Positions 1-8,528 of a stretch of DNA of 64,000 bases are shown here, in pieces (positions within the stretch are counted from its first letter, which is position 1; each line of letters opens with the position of its first letter). Made by a program: the position numbers and the translations under genes. This DNA comes from CAIKNB01 sp041658705 (lineage in GTDB: Bacteria; Patescibacteriota; Patescibacteriia; 2-12-FULL-60-25): the NCBI GenBank assembly GCA_041658705.1, contig JBAZZT010000002.1, positions 62,001-126,000 of the forward strand, written 5' to 3'. Under the pieces are notes generated by a model, which saw only the letters and a program-made list of their open reading frames with translations, had not been told where the DNA came from and ran no database searches.

Positions 1-369
1 AGCATCGTAGCCGCGAACTTGCTGGCCGGCGCCGGACTCGCTGCCCTGGGTTTGTGCCCGGGGATGGCTCTGCCCATCATCTTCGTGCTGCTGCATGAAA
101 TGGGTCGCGGTATGTTCTATCCGCTCATCGACGGCAGCATCTACAACCGCGTAGACAGCTCGTATAAAGCGACTTTCGGCTCGCTTCACTCCATGATTAG
201 CCGCCTGGGTTTCGGCATCGTGCTGTTCATCGGCTGGTTGATGATGAAGGGCGAAAAATCCGAAACTTCCGACTCACGCATCTGGCTCTTTTCCGGCTTG
301 ACGCTCATCTGCGCCGCTTCAATCGCTTGGTTGCTGCGACCAAAAAACGAGACCCGCCAAGCCCTCTGA
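1..369 (+). CDS. MFS-type transporter, C-terminal part (5' end outside window)
   Basis: The reading frame is open from the first base and ends in TGA at 367-369, so only the last ~122 residues are seen. The translation has several hydrophobic helices, including GMALPIIFVLLHEMGRGMFYP and FGIVLFIGWLMM, and a short charged tail. The helix spacing and the loop between 'Y-P-L-I-D-G' and 'N-R-V' resemble the last four helices of major facilitator superfamily permeases. The substrate cannot be told. The family assignment is moderate because the signature N-terminal half is missing. A hairpin terminator follows directly. Confidence 0.7.
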   Translation, partial: SIVAANLLAGAGLAALGLCPGMALPIIFVLLHEMGRGMFYPLIDGSIYNRVDSSYKATFGSLHSMISRLGFGIVLFIGWLMMKGEKSETSDSRIWLFSGLTLICAASIAWLLRPKNETRQAL

Positions 370-373
370 CCAA

Positions 374-404
374 AACCCCATCCGCAAAAGGATGGGGTTG
401 TTTT
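374..404 (+). terminator. Intrinsic terminator after the MFS gene
   Basis: A perfect 10-bp stem (AACCCCATCC at 374-383, GGATGGGGTT at 390-399) with a 6-nt loop is followed by GTTTT. It lies five bases after the transporter stop codon and points in the same direction. Confidence 0.85.
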
Positions 405-451
405 GAAAAAAATTACGAATGCAAAAAAATTAAGTGTCAAAGAATCAAGGG

Positions 452-1495
452 TCAAGTGTCCAAGGATTTGGTAGAAAAAGACTCACGCGAAAGACCCACC
501 CCCAGACCACCATCCCGACCGTCACGGGAGTCCCCAAACACGTACGCGCCGCCCGAATCGGCATAGCCGACGCCCACGAAGCGCCCAACCGAGGAAAGAA
601 CATCAGACCAGTGATACTCGTTTACGAGGATGCGTTCGCCTTTGCCCTGGCCATTGAGGCGTTCGGTCGCAATCAGATGGAGAGCGGTGGCGTAGAGCAT
701 CTGGAAAGGTTCTGGACGATGCAACAGGTCACGAGGGATATCAAGCTTCTTGGCGTATTCCTCGATGACGTACTCTTGGGTGTCTTGGTGGGCGAAGCTG
801 TCTCCAGGTTCGTGATGATGGTGTTTGTTCTTCGAATCGGGGATGGTTTGTTTGGTGATGAGCTTCCATTCGTACTTCAGGCCTAGCTTCTTGAAGAGGT
901 CCTCGTCCTTGTACCAATCGACTTTATAGAGGAATTTACCTAGAGCGAGCTTGTCGTATTCAGCTTGGATGAGTCCGTTCATGCGCTCTCCGGTGAGGGG
1001 TGCGCCGTCCTTATCCGCGACGAAGAGCACAAGCATCTCTTCAACGCCGGTCTTCTCTTTGATCTCTTTGGACTTCTCAAGGTCCTCCGTGGTGTATGGG
1101 ATGGGTGGGACTTTGGAGACGTCGACGAAACCTTCGCCCAGCACGGCTTCGACATCTTCGATGCCATGGACGTTCTCGCGGCCTAGGATTTCAATGGCTT
1201 CCTGCGGGCTGACCGATTCGATTTCGTGCTTCTCGACAGCTTTCTGGAAGGCTTTGAGCAGATCCGCGACTTTCCGTGCGTCTTGCGCCGATAGCTTCTT
1301 ATTCTCTTTCAGCTCTTCGAAGTTCTTCGCTCCGTATTTGGCGTAGACTTCTTTTATCTGGGCTGCGAGCTTATCGGCGTAACGTCTGACCGCCGTCGGC
1401 AAATCCTGCCGACGGATGCCGGAGGTATTAGGTAGCCCTTCGACTGGTTCAGGGACTATTTTTCTTTGGGGGATCTCGAAGGGATTAGAGTTCAT
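452..1495 (-). CDS. Hypothetical protein, paralogue of the 28.9-29.9 kb gene
   Basis: This 347-residue protein has no family I recognise. It is soluble, charged and mostly helical in the first half (repeated K/E-rich stretches around residues 40-110). Its C-terminal third is rich in aromatic residues, Gly and Asp and ends in a GVGLSRES motif, resembling the end of formylglycine-enzyme/C-type-lectin-like folds; that comparison is a guess. It is clearly homologous over its whole length to the gene at 28895-29905. Near residue 15 it contains the peptide PEPVEG. The paralogue lacks this, and it is encoded by a copy of the dispersed 'CCTGAxC...GTCGAAGG' repeat, so the repeat seems to have entered the gene in frame. 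Confidence 0.8.
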   Translation of the reverse strand: MNSNPFEIPQRKIVPEPVEGLPNTSGIRRQDLPTAVRRYADKLAAQIKEVYAKYGAKNFEELKENKKLSAQDARKVADLLKAFQKAVEKHEIESVSPQEAIEILGRENVHGIEDVEAVLGEGFVDVSKVPPIPYTTEDLEKSKEIKEKTGVEEMLVLFVADKDGAPLTGERMNGLIQAEYDKLALGKFLYKVDWYKDEDLFKKLGLKYEWKLITKQTIPDSKNKHHHHEPGDSFAHQDTQEYVIEEYAKKLDIPRDLLHRPEPFQMLYATALHLIATERLNGQGKGERILVNEYHWSDVLSSVGRFVGVGYADSGGAYVFGDSRDGRDGGLGVGLSRESFSTKSLDT

Positions 1496-1660
1496 GCTAT
1501 CCGCAGTTTATGCTAATGAAGCCGCGGAATCAAATATAGCGCGTCGCGCCCGTATCACAGAAATTGCCGATAGGACAAAACTGTGATGTTTTTGGTTCAT
1601 CAGGATTTCACCTATTCCATGGAAATAGTTCTGGCGCTTTCCGCAACTTAACCCAAACCG

Positions 1661-1700
1661 CATTTCCCAAAAACCCGCGGCCGCGGGTTTTTGGGAAATG
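1661..1700. repeat. 40-bp perfect palindrome
   Basis: The left arm CATTTCCCAAAAACCCGCGG (1661-1680) is followed immediately by its exact reverse complement (1681-1700), with no loop. It sits in the 420-bp gene-free stretch 1496-1915, which otherwise holds only dispersed repeat fragments. It could be a protein-binding site, a remnant of a mobile element, or a bidirectional terminator. No T-run follows. Confidence 0.85.
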
Positions 1701-1808
1701 CAGAAACCCCGCAGTTTGTCGAAGGACTACCGTGTCTGGATAAGTATCCCTTGGACCCCCGCGTAGGGGCAATTCATGAATTGCCCCTACGGGAATATTG
1801 AAATAATT

Positions 1809-1905
1809 CCTGAGCTTGTCGAAGGACTTCCATGTCGGAATTAGGTAGCCCTTCGACTCCGCTGGCGCGGAGTTTACCCCGCACTCGATGCGGGGCTCAG
1901 GGAAT
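1809..1905. repeat. Dispersed 'GTCGAAGG' repeat copy
   Basis: This is a degraded member of the family also seen at 5631-5755, 17687-17787 and 39710-39798. It contains CTGAGCTTGTCGAAGGAC, a central segment, then CCCTTCGACTCCGCTGGCGC and the same GCACTCGATGCGGGGCTCAG end as the 5.6 kb copy. A partial copy lies around 1722-1735. No coding signal is seen in this interval. Confidence 0.75.
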
Positions 1906-1915
1906 ATTTAATTTT

Positions 1916-2101
1916 TTACTTCGTTACCGGCAGCGGCACGTTTTTGGCGTTGGTCGGGATGACCGGAGCTGTTTTTGGGGCGGTGGGTTGCGCGGCCGTG
2001 TAGCGCTGCGTGGGCGATTGGCTTGCCGCGGTCGGACTAGAGCAACCGGCTCCAAAAGAAGCGAGGAGTGACAAGCCGCAAACAAGATACAGAATTTTCA
2101 T
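1916..2101 (-). CDS. Small predicted lipoprotein
   Basis: A 61-residue protein with a short positively charged start, a hydrophobic stretch (LYLVCGLSLLASFGAG) and a lipobox-like Cys around residue 20. A Thr/Pro/Ala-rich tail typical of unstructured surface peptides follows. It reads away from the nuclease gene at 2141, sharing an intergenic region of under 40 bp. Function is unknown. It could be a secreted anchor or simply a degraded lipoprotein. Confidence rests on the clean signal sequence rather than on any homology. Confidence 0.6.
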   Translation of the reverse strand: MKILYLVCGLSLLASFGAGCSSPTAASQSPTQRYTAAQPTAPKTAPVIPTNAKNVPLPVTK

Positions 2102-2140
2102 AGATAACGCGAGTATATCATGCTAAACTATGTCCGTGGT

Positions 2141-3487
2141 ATGCAAGTGTCTTTCTACGGAGCGGCGCGCGAAGTCACGGGATCATGCTATCTCGTCGAG
2201 ACGGCGCAGACCCGCGTCCTGGTGGATTGCGGCATGTTCCAGGGCACGGCCTTCGCGGATGCCAAAAACTTCCGCGATTTTGATTTTAAGCCTGCCGACA
2301 TCGACGCCGTGATCGTGACGCATGCGCACCTCGATCACGTAGGACGCTTGCCCAGGCTCGCCAAATACGGTTTCAACGGCACAATCTACTCGACTCCGCC
2401 CACCGCCGAACTGGCGCATCTCGTGCTGGATGACGCGGAGCAGATAATGCAAGACGATTTCCGCCGCGAATACCGCCCCATGCTTTACGAACGCGAGGAC
2501 GTGGACAAAGTCGTCTCGTTGTTCGAAGGCGTGGACTATGCGCAACGGGTCAAGATAGGGGATATGAGTTTCCGCTTCCGCGATGCCGGACACATCATGG
2601 GCAGCGCTTTCGTCGAGCTGGAAGCCGAGGGCAAAAAGATCTGCTTCAGCGGCGACCTCGGAAACATGCCCGACCCCATCCTCAAACCCACGGCCCAAAT
2701 GGGGGAGTGCGACTATCTCATCATTGAATCGACTTACGGCAACCGGCTGCATGAAGAAATGGATACGCGCGAATTATCGCTCAAGACCGCCATCACCCGG
2801 ACGGTAAAGGCCAACGGCGTACTCGTCATACCCGCTTTTGCCATCGAAAGAACACAACTGTTGCTCTTCGAGCTGAATCACCTGGTGGAAAATCGCTTAG
2901 TCCCTGCGGTTGATGTTTATTTGGACAGCCCCTTGGCCATCAAGACCTCGGAGGTCATGTGCGAATTTCCGCAGTACTACAATCAAAAATCGCTCTCCCA
3001 GGTAAAATGCGGCGAAGACTTGTTTGATTTCCCGGGATTGCACAAATCCTTGACTCGCGACGAATCCAAGCTCATCAACGAAGCGCCGCGCCCCAAAGTC
3101 ATCATCGCAGGATCAGGCATGATGAACGGCGGTCGCATCCAACACCATCTGGTACGCTACTTGAGCGACAAGCGTTCCACCGTGCTCATCATCGGATATC
3201 AAGCGCAGGGGACGCTGGGCCGCAGGCTGTATACCGGCGACAAAAGAGTCGAGTGCTTAGGCGAGCGCATCGAGGTCAAAGCCGACATCATGTCCATCGG
3301 CTCGTACAGCGCGCATGCCGACCAGCGTCAGCTCTTGGAATGGGTGCATGGCGCGACCAAACTCCCCGGCAAAATCCTGTGCACGCACGGCGAAGAAGAC
3401 GCATCAGCCGCGCTGGCCACGCGCCTCACGGAAATCTTCCACCTCCCAACCGAAGTCCCGCGGTATGGAGAAAGGATAATCATCTAG
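2141..3487 (+). CDS. Beta-CASP metallo-beta-lactamase nuclease (RNA-processing exonuclease type)
   Basis: A ~448-residue protein with the zinc-binding HAHLDHVG motif about 60 residues in, plus later conserved elements 'FRFRDAGHIMGSA', 'ICFSGDLG' and 'IIESTYGNR'. The beta-CASP signatures 'IPAFAIERTQ', 'VIIAGSGMMNGGRI' and a C-terminal 'SYSAHADQRQL...HGE' follow. This order is that of CPSF73/Ysh1-like prokaryotic nucleases, which cut RNA using two zinc ions. An ATG at 2120 would add seven residues, but homology in this family normally begins at MQVSFYGAA, so 2141 is preferred. Neither start has a good ribosome-binding site. Confidence 0.93.
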   Translation: MQVSFYGAAREVTGSCYLVETAQTRVLVDCGMFQGTAFADAKNFRDFDFKPADIDAVIVTHAHLDHVGRLPRLAKYGFNGTIYSTPPTAELAHLVLDDAEQIMQDDFRREYRPMLYEREDVDKVVSLFEGVDYAQRVKIGDMSFRFRDAGHIMGSAFVELEAEGKKICFSGDLGNMPDPILKPTAQMGECDYLIIESTYGNRLHEEMDTRELSLKTAITRTVKANGVLVIPAFAIERTQLLLFELNHLVENRLVPAVDVYLDSPLAIKTSEVMCEFPQYYNQKSLSQVKCGEDLFDFPGLHKSLTRDESKLINEAPRPKVIIAGSGMMNGGRIQHHLVRYLSDKRSTVLIIGYQAQGTLGRRLYTGDKRVECLGERIEVKADIMSIGSYSAHADQRQLLEWVHGATKLPGKILCTHGEEDASAALATRLTEIFHLPTEVPRYGERIII

Positions 3488-3655
3488 CATTCGTAATGAC
3501 TAATGACTAATCGCTTACTGAATTGTTATTGCGAGCGCATATCCTGAATGCGCGCGGCAATCTCCGGACTAGATATTAGAAATTAGTCATTTGTTACTAG
3601 CCATTCTGCCAACCGTCAACCTGGGCGCATGACCATGCGCCCCTACCCCAACCCT

Positions 3656-4579
3656 ATGCCCTGGATCCTCATCGCGATACTCGGACACCTCTCGAACGGA
3701 GTGGCTTTCGTCATCGACAAAATCCTCCTGCGCTCGGCTTTTGCGCGCAGCGCCACGTATGCCGGCCTGGTCGGGCTTTTGTCCACGGTGCTCGTCCTTG
3801 CCGTGCCTTTCGTGCATTTCTGGCCGCAGGGGTATATCTGGTTCGCGGCCGCGGTCAGCGGCGCCGGTTTCGTCTTTGCGCTGTGGGCTTTTTTCGCTTC
3901 GCTGGCGCGTGCCGAAGCCAGCCGCGTCGTACCCATCGTCGGCTCGCTCATCCCGATGTTCACCCTGGCCGGCGCCTTCGTCTTCCTGGGCGAGCGCCTG
4001 GCCGACATGACCTTTGTCGGTTTTTTCATCTTGATCATCGCCACAGTACTGCTCTCCGGCGGCAAGCGCGGACATATCTCGCATACCACGATTTGGATGA
4101 GCGTGGCTTCGGCGCTGCTCTTTGCGCTGTCATCCATCACGGGTAAAGCGGTGTATGAGAATGCGGGATTCTTGGGCGGCTTCATCGCGACGCGCCTCTT
4201 CGCCAGCCTGACTTCGCTCTTCATCCTGTGCGTGCTGGATCGCCAAGCCGGCCGTGAAGCGCTCAAGATTTTTTTGCCCAGCCTGCAAGGCTCATCCAAA
4301 GACAAACAACCCGGCCGCTTGGCCGCCTTCCTCGCCATCATCGGCCAATGCTTGGGCGCGCTGGGTTTCGTCTTGGTGCAATACGCCATCTCGATGGGCA
4401 GCGCTTCGATCGTCAACGCCCTGCAAGCCGTGCAATATGCTTTCCTCGTGCTCTTCGCCATCGCCATGCGTTCGCGAGCCCGCGCGCTCTTGGGTGAGGA
4501 TCTGGAACGTCACGTCCTGCTGCGCAAAGTGGCAGCGCTCGTCTTGACCGCGTTCGGCATGTATCTGATCGTGGTATGA
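3656..4579 (+). CDS. EamA/DMT-family membrane transporter
   Basis: A ~307-residue protein with about ten hydrophobic helices in two halves, each resembling one EamA domain. The first half has 'RVVPIVGSLIPMFTLAGAFVFLGERL', and the equivalent 'SASIVNALQAVQYAFLVLFAI' is in the second half. This is the pattern of drug/metabolite exporters, and the substrate is unknown. An upstream in-frame ATG at 3629 lies within a 'GGGCGCATGACCATGCGCCC' inverted repeat of a dispersed family, so the extra MTMRPYPN would be repeat-derived and the start at 3656 is preferred. It overlaps the next gene by four bases (ATGA), implying translational coupling. Confidence 0.88.
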   Translation: MPWILIAILGHLSNGVAFVIDKILLRSAFARSATYAGLVGLLSTVLVLAVPFVHFWPQGYIWFAAAVSGAGFVFALWAFFASLARAEASRVVPIVGSLIPMFTLAGAFVFLGERLADMTFVGFFILIIATVLLSGGKRGHISHTTIWMSVASALLFALSSITGKAVYENAGFLGGFIATRLFASLTSLFILCVLDRQAGREALKIFLPSLQGSSKDKQPGRLAAFLAIIGQCLGALGFVLVQYAISMGSASIVNALQAVQYAFLVLFAIAMRSRARALLGEDLERHVLLRKVAALVLTAFGMYLIVV

Positions 4580-5589
4580 AGGCTCTAATCAAATTCATCC
4601 TCGCCCTCGCGGGGTTTTGCCTGGTCGCCGTCCTGGCGTTTTTGTTTGTCGGTTGGCCGAAGAAGACGGCGGACGTAACCTACGGCGCCAGCTTCAGCCG
4701 ACCCTACGCTGAAGAGCTGGGACTTGATCCGAATAAAGTTCTCACCGCTGCGCTGACCGAATTGAACATCAAACGCTTCCGCATCCCGGCCTATTTCAAG
4801 CTCGTGGAACCGGAACGTGGCAAGTGGGATTTCGCCGCGCTGGACGAGCAAGTCAAGCTGATCCGCGGCGGGGGAGGCCAGATCATCCTGGCGGTCGGCG
4901 AAAAGTTGCCGCGCTGGCCAGAATGCTGGGGACCGGATTGGTGGAAAAAACTGCCGCGCGAAGAACAACGCCAAGAAACTTTGCGCTACATCGAAGCCGT
5001 AGTCACGCGCTACCGCGAAAGCCCGGCCATCATGGCCTGGCAAATCGAGAATGAACCGCACTTCGCTTACGGCGACTGCCCGGCACCCGAGATGCTCTTC
5101 ATCCGCCAAGAAACCAACTTCGTGCGCGGTCTGGATCCTAAACACGAAATCCTGACCACTGATTCCGGCGAGCTTTCAAGCTGGCTCACCCTCGGCGTCT
5201 TCGTGGATCGCTTAGGCGTAAGCGTCTATCGCGTAGTGCGCAACCCGCTCTTCGGCAACGCGAATCTACATTATTGGTTTTTGCCCCCGTACTTTTACGC
5301 GCGCAAAGCCCTGCTGCTGCGGCCGTTCGGCGTCAAAAGCATCTACGTCAGCGAGTTCCAGATGGAACCGTGGAGCAATAAGCCGCTGAACGAGACGCCG
5401 ATCCAAGATCAGCTCGGCGCCATGGACCTCAAACAAATGCGCTCCAACTTCTCATTCGCCGAACGCATGGGCATCAAAGCCGTGGATTTTTGGGGCTTGG
5501 AATGGTGGGCCTGGATGAAGGAGAAAGGCGGTCATCCTGAATTCTGGGATGAAGCGGTAAAATTCTTTAAAGCGGCGAATAAACGATAG
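4576..5589 (+). CDS. Membrane-anchored glycoside hydrolase, TIM-barrel (clan GH-A type)
   Basis: A 337-residue protein with one N-terminal transmembrane segment (about residues 5-25) and an extracytoplasmic (beta/alpha)8 domain. The motif WQIENEP around residue 155 carries the expected general acid/base Glu after Asn. 'YVSEFQMEPW' near residue 255 supplies the likely nucleophile Glu. This matches cellulase/beta-galactosidase-like clan A enzymes; the exact GH family and sugar are not resolved. It overlaps the EamA gene stop codon and was probably co-transcribed with it. Confidence 0.87.
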   Translation: MKALIKFILALAGFCLVAVLAFLFVGWPKKTADVTYGASFSRPYAEELGLDPNKVLTAALTELNIKRFRIPAYFKLVEPERGKWDFAALDEQVKLIRGGGGQIILAVGEKLPRWPECWGPDWWKKLPREEQRQETLRYIEAVVTRYRESPAIMAWQIENEPHFAYGDCPAPEMLFIRQETNFVRGLDPKHEILTTDSGELSSWLTLGVFVDRLGVSVYRVVRNPLFGNANLHYWFLPPYFYARKALLLRPFGVKSIYVSEFQMEPWSNKPLNETPIQDQLGAMDLKQMRSNFSFAERMGIKAVDFWGLEWWAWMKEKGGHPEFWDEAVKFFKAANKR

Positions 5590-5630
5590 GGGCGCATGGT
5601 CATGCGCCCTTTGGGTAGATGTAAAAAAAT

Positions 5631-5755
5631 ATATTGTCATCCTGAGCCTGTCGAAGGACCTTTATCAGCAAAGGACGGTTGCTGCTAAAGGTCCTTCGAC
5701 TTCGCTGGCGCGGAGTTTATCCCGCACTCGATGCGGGGCTCAGGATGACAATATT
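5631..5755. repeat. Dispersed palindromic repeat, full-length copy
   Basis: The outer arms are inverted (ATTGTCATCCTGAGC on the left, GCTCAGGATGACAAT on the right). Inside them lie the inner inverted pair GTCGAAGGACCTTTA and TAAAGGTCCTTCGAC. The element has no open reading frame and lies between the hydrolase and typA. Relatives are at 1.8, 17.7, 39.7 and 41.5 kb. Size and symmetry resemble non-autonomous (MITE- or REP-like) elements. Confidence 0.85.
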
Positions 5756-5872
5756 TTTTAATGCAAAAGGCGACGGTAGCCGAGCCGATTCTGGCTACCC
5801 TCTACCCTCTACTTTCTATTCTCTAGCTAATCAATTGACTTTTCGCGAAATACGGCGTAGAATCAGCCGACA

Positions 5873-7675
5873 ATGGAATTACGCAATATCGCCATCATCG
5901 CCCACGTCGACCATGGCAAGACGACTCTAGTGGACGCGTTGCTCAAGCAATCCGAGACGTTCCGCGAAAAGGGATTGGAAGGCGAAACAATCATGGATTC
6001 AAATCCGCTCGAACGAGAGCGGGGGATTACGATTTTCTCCAAGACCGCGGCTGTGGTCTATGGCGGATATAAAATCAACATCGTGGATACCCCGGGACAC
6101 GCGGATTTCGGCGGCGAAGTGGAGCGCATCATGAACCTGGTGGACGGCTGCTTACTGCTCGTCGATGCCAAGGAAGGTCCGATGCCGCAGACAAAATTCG
6201 TGCTCAAAAAGGCGCTCGACGCCGGACATCGAGTAATTTTGGTAATCAATAAGATCGACAAACCCGATGCGCGGCCCGATTGGGTGCTCAACCAAACTTT
6301 TGATTTGTTCGTGACCCTGGGCGCGACGGATGAACAGACCGATTTTCCTGTCATTTACGCCTCCGCCAAACAAGGCAAAGCCGGCTGGGAAGCTAAATTG
6401 GAATACATGGAAGGCATCAAACCGCTGTTCGATGCTATCATCGAAGAAATCCCGGCGCCCAAAGCCGAGTTGAACGGAACGCTGCAAGTCTCGGTAGCCA
6501 ACGTGAGCTACGACAATTATCGCGGCAAGATCGGCATCGGACGCGTCATCCGCGGCGTTTTCCATCCCGGACCCGTGGCTTGGATCAACCGCGAAGGCAA
6601 AGTCGTCCCGGCGAAAATCTCGAACGTCATGGTTTACGACGGCATGGAACGCAAAGACGTGGCCGAAGCGCAGGCCGGCGAGATCGTGGCTTTTTCCGGC
6701 ATCGACGACGTAAACATCGGCGAGACGATCGCCGATCCTGCGGCGCCCGACGCCTTGCCCGTGCTCAAGATCGAAGAACCGACGGTCAAGATGACTTTCG
6801 GCGTGAATACGTCGCCTTTCTCCGGACAAGAAGGACAATACACGACTTCGCGCAACATCAAGGAACGCCTGGATCGCGAATTGCAGAATGACGTGGCGCT
6901 GCGCGTGGAAGAGGAACCTGACGCCGACGGCTACGTCGTCTCGGGCCGCGGCGAATTGCATCTCGCCATCTTGATCGAAAAGATGCGCCGCGAAGGTTTT
7001 GAATTGCAGGTCTCGCGGCCGCAAGTGATCTTCAAGCAAGACAAAGGCGTCAAACTCGAACCATTCGAGGAAGTCTCAATCGAGTTGCCCGAAGGCATGG
7101 CCGGCGGCGTCATCGAAAAACTTTCCAAACGCAAAGGCGAACTCAAGGACATGCGGGTCGAGAACGCCACGGCGTTCATCGAATTCGTCATCCCAACGCG
7201 CGGACTCATCGGTTATCGCGCCGAATTCCTCATGGACACGCGCGGACAAGGGATACTGAACTCACTCTTTCTGGGTTACCGTCCGTACTGCGGCGACTTT
7301 GCCTCGACTGACCATGGTTCGCTCGTCGCGCACGAAACCGGTGAATCAAATTCCTACGGCATGAAGATGGCGCAAGAGCGCGGGCTTTTGTTCATCCATC
7401 CCGGAGTCCTGATCTACGAGGGTCAGGTCATCGGCAAAAATGCCAAGCCCGAAGATCTCGTGGTGAACTTGTGCAAAGAAAAACGTTTGTCGAACATGCG
7501 TTCCAAAGGCGATGGCGTCGCGTTGTCGCTCGACGTGCCGCGCATCATGGGCCTGGAAGACGCGCTGGAATATATCGGCGACGATGAACTGGTCGAAGTG
7601 ACACCTAAAAACATCCGCATCCGCAAAAAATTCCTCAAAGACTTCGAGCGCCGCCGCGCCGGTGGGAACGGATAA
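5873..7675 (+). CDS. typA: Ribosome-associated GTPase TypA/BipA
   Basis: A 600-residue translational GTPase. G1 is AHVDHGKTTL at residues ~10-19, the switch II motif DTPGHADFGGEV is near 65, and NKIDKP near 125. Domain II, the EF-G-like domains and the BipA-specific C-terminal domain follow ('TRGLIGYRAEFLMDTRG', 'SNSYGMKMAQERG', 'CKEKRLSNMRSKG'). The length matches the family. It acts on the ribosome under stress and in 50S assembly. It stands alone, preceded by repeat sequence and followed by another dispersed repeat. Confidence 0.98.
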   Translation: MELRNIAIIAHVDHGKTTLVDALLKQSETFREKGLEGETIMDSNPLERERGITIFSKTAAVVYGGYKINIVDTPGHADFGGEVERIMNLVDGCLLLVDAKEGPMPQTKFVLKKALDAGHRVILVINKIDKPDARPDWVLNQTFDLFVTLGATDEQTDFPVIYASAKQGKAGWEAKLEYMEGIKPLFDAIIEEIPAPKAELNGTLQVSVANVSYDNYRGKIGIGRVIRGVFHPGPVAWINREGKVVPAKISNVMVYDGMERKDVAEAQAGEIVAFSGIDDVNIGETIADPAAPDALPVLKIEEPTVKMTFGVNTSPFSGQEGQYTTSRNIKERLDRELQNDVALRVEEEPDADGYVVSGRGELHLAILIEKMRREGFELQVSRPQVIFKQDKGVKLEPFEEVSIELPEGMAGGVIEKLSKRKGELKDMRVENATAFIEFVIPTRGLIGYRAEFLMDTRGQGILNSLFLGYRPYCGDFASTDHGSLVAHETGESNSYGMKMAQERGLLFIHPGVLIYEGQVIGKNAKPEDLVVNLCKEKRLSNMRSKGDGVALSLDVPRIMGLEDALEYIGDDELVEVTPKNIRIRKKFLKDFERRRAGGNG

Positions 7676-7703
7676 GGCTTCATCATCCTCCGTCTTTTTC
7701 TTT

Positions 7704-7798
7704 TGTCATCCTCCGCGAAAGCGGGGGATCCAGAGAGAGAAAAGCACTTTGGATTTGTTTTCTCTCTCTGGATTACCCGGTTCAACCGGGTAATGACA
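7704..7798. repeat. Dispersed inverted repeat ('gaaagcgggg/accgggta' type)
   Basis: Left TGTCATCC and right ATGACA ends enclose an internal inverted pair, CCAGAGAGAGAAAA and TTTTCTCTCTCTGG, and a small ACCCGGTTCAACCGGGT hairpin. The same right half recurs at about 44207-44245. The interval 7676-7902 contains no gene. Confidence 0.75.
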
Positions 7799-7902
7799 GG
7801 GGGGGGTTAAGATTGGAAAGTGATTGCCTTACTTAAAGTTGTTTTTAATAGCTTTGGCTTAATTAAGCCTTTTTATTTTTAATATTTTAGTAAATCATAC
7901 CC

Positions 7903-7931
7903 TTGACAAAAGGGGGTTTTTATGCTATATT
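7903..7931 (+). promoter_or_regulatory. Strong sigma-70-type promoter for the small-protein cluster
   Basis: A consensus -35 TTGACA (7903-7908), a 17-bp spacer and a -10 TATATT (7926-7931) preceded by TG one base upstream (extended -10). About 45 bases later come AAAGGA and the ATG of the first small gene. This is the best promoter match noticed in the window. Confidence 0.8.
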
Positions 7932-7978
7932 TATTTTTGTAAATAAGCTCTGACGCCACCTTTGAAAGGACAAAAAAC

Positions 7979-8194
7979 ATGGAAAAGGTCGCCCTGTGGG
8001 ACAAAGGCGCTTCGTTCGGCACCAAGGCTGTAACCGCGTACATCACGCCGCTCGTGTTCGTTCCGATCTTCGTTGCGGTCTTCGCCTTCATCTTCATCGG
8101 TTGCTTGGTTCTCATGAACGCGGTCGGTCTATCCTTCCTCTACGCGGTCGGATTCGACCCCATCGGCGACTTCATGCGCGCCAATGGAATGTGA
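7979..8194 (+). CDS. Small membrane protein, first gene of the small-protein cluster
   Basis: A 71-residue protein with a short charged N-terminus and one or two transmembrane helices (roughly residues 20-57: PLVFVPIFVAVFAFIFIGC and VLMNAVGLSFLYAVG). GAAAGGACAAAAAAC precedes the ATG and gives a good ribosome-binding site. It is driven by the promoter at 7903. No family is recognised. A 9-bp perfect hairpin (8223-8244) begins 28 bases after the stop codon. Confidence 0.65.
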   Translation: MEKVALWDKGASFGTKAVTAYITPLVFVPIFVAVFAFIFIGCLVLMNAVGLSFLYAVGFDPIGDFMRANGM

Positions 8195-8222
8195 AGGTGG
8201 ACGCAACGTCCGCTTCAACGTA

Positions 8223-8302
8223 GGGAACGTCCTCTGACGTTCCCGCTCTCCTTGGGAATTCGAGGCAAGCCCGCTTCGAAATCCAAAGACGGAGGAAGGT
8301 CC
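8223..8302 (+). promoter_or_regulatory. Repeated intergenic leader element, copy 1
   Basis: The order is: hairpin GGGAACGTC/GACGTTCCC (8223-8244), a pyrimidine-rich TCTCCTTGGG, a second imperfect hairpin TTCGAGGC...GCTTCGAA, then ATCCAAAGACGGAGGAAGG just before ATG 8303. Copies with the same layout are at 8529-8608 and, degraded, 9130-9205; 8708-8732 keeps only the 3' part. The first hairpin differs in sequence but keeps perfect pairing. TCTCC could pair with GGAGGA and mask the ribosome-binding site. Confidence 0.7.
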
Positions 8303-8521
8303 ATGATCGATATCAGTCTCGATATTTTGAATGTTGCTTTGTTCGGAGCTCTTCTTCTCGGAGTTCTTCTCGGAGGCTACATCGTGAATTGGGGGCACGA
8401 GAAACGACGAGAGCTGAGAAACGACTTCCTCCGCCGCAGCACTCTCGAAGAATGGAGTGACGACCACGAGTTCCGCGAATGGTCTTCGCGGAGGCACCCC
8501 GTTCTCAGTATGTTCATATGA
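8303..8521 (+). CDS. Small membrane protein with RHP C-terminal motif (paralogue A)
   Basis: 72 residues: one N-terminal transmembrane helix (residues ~8-28) then a charged cytoplasmic helix ending EFREWSSRRHPVLSMF. The start is fixed by the strong GGAGGAAGG ribosome-binding site. The tail is shared with the gene at 8733 (EFREWCRNRHPFLHSF), so the two are paralogues within one cluster. No known family was recognised. The single helix plus basic/acidic tail would suit a small membrane-tethered regulator. Confidence 0.7.
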   Translation: MIDISLDILNVALFGALLLGVLLGGYIVNWGHEKRRELRNDFLRRSTLEEWSDDHEFREWSSRRHPVLSMFI

Positions 8522-8528
8522 ATGCTCT

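Noticed and set aside
2183..2752. 189-codon minus-strand frame under the metallo-beta-lactamase gene
   Set aside because: Complete overlap with a well-supported gene on the other strand; no motif of its own.
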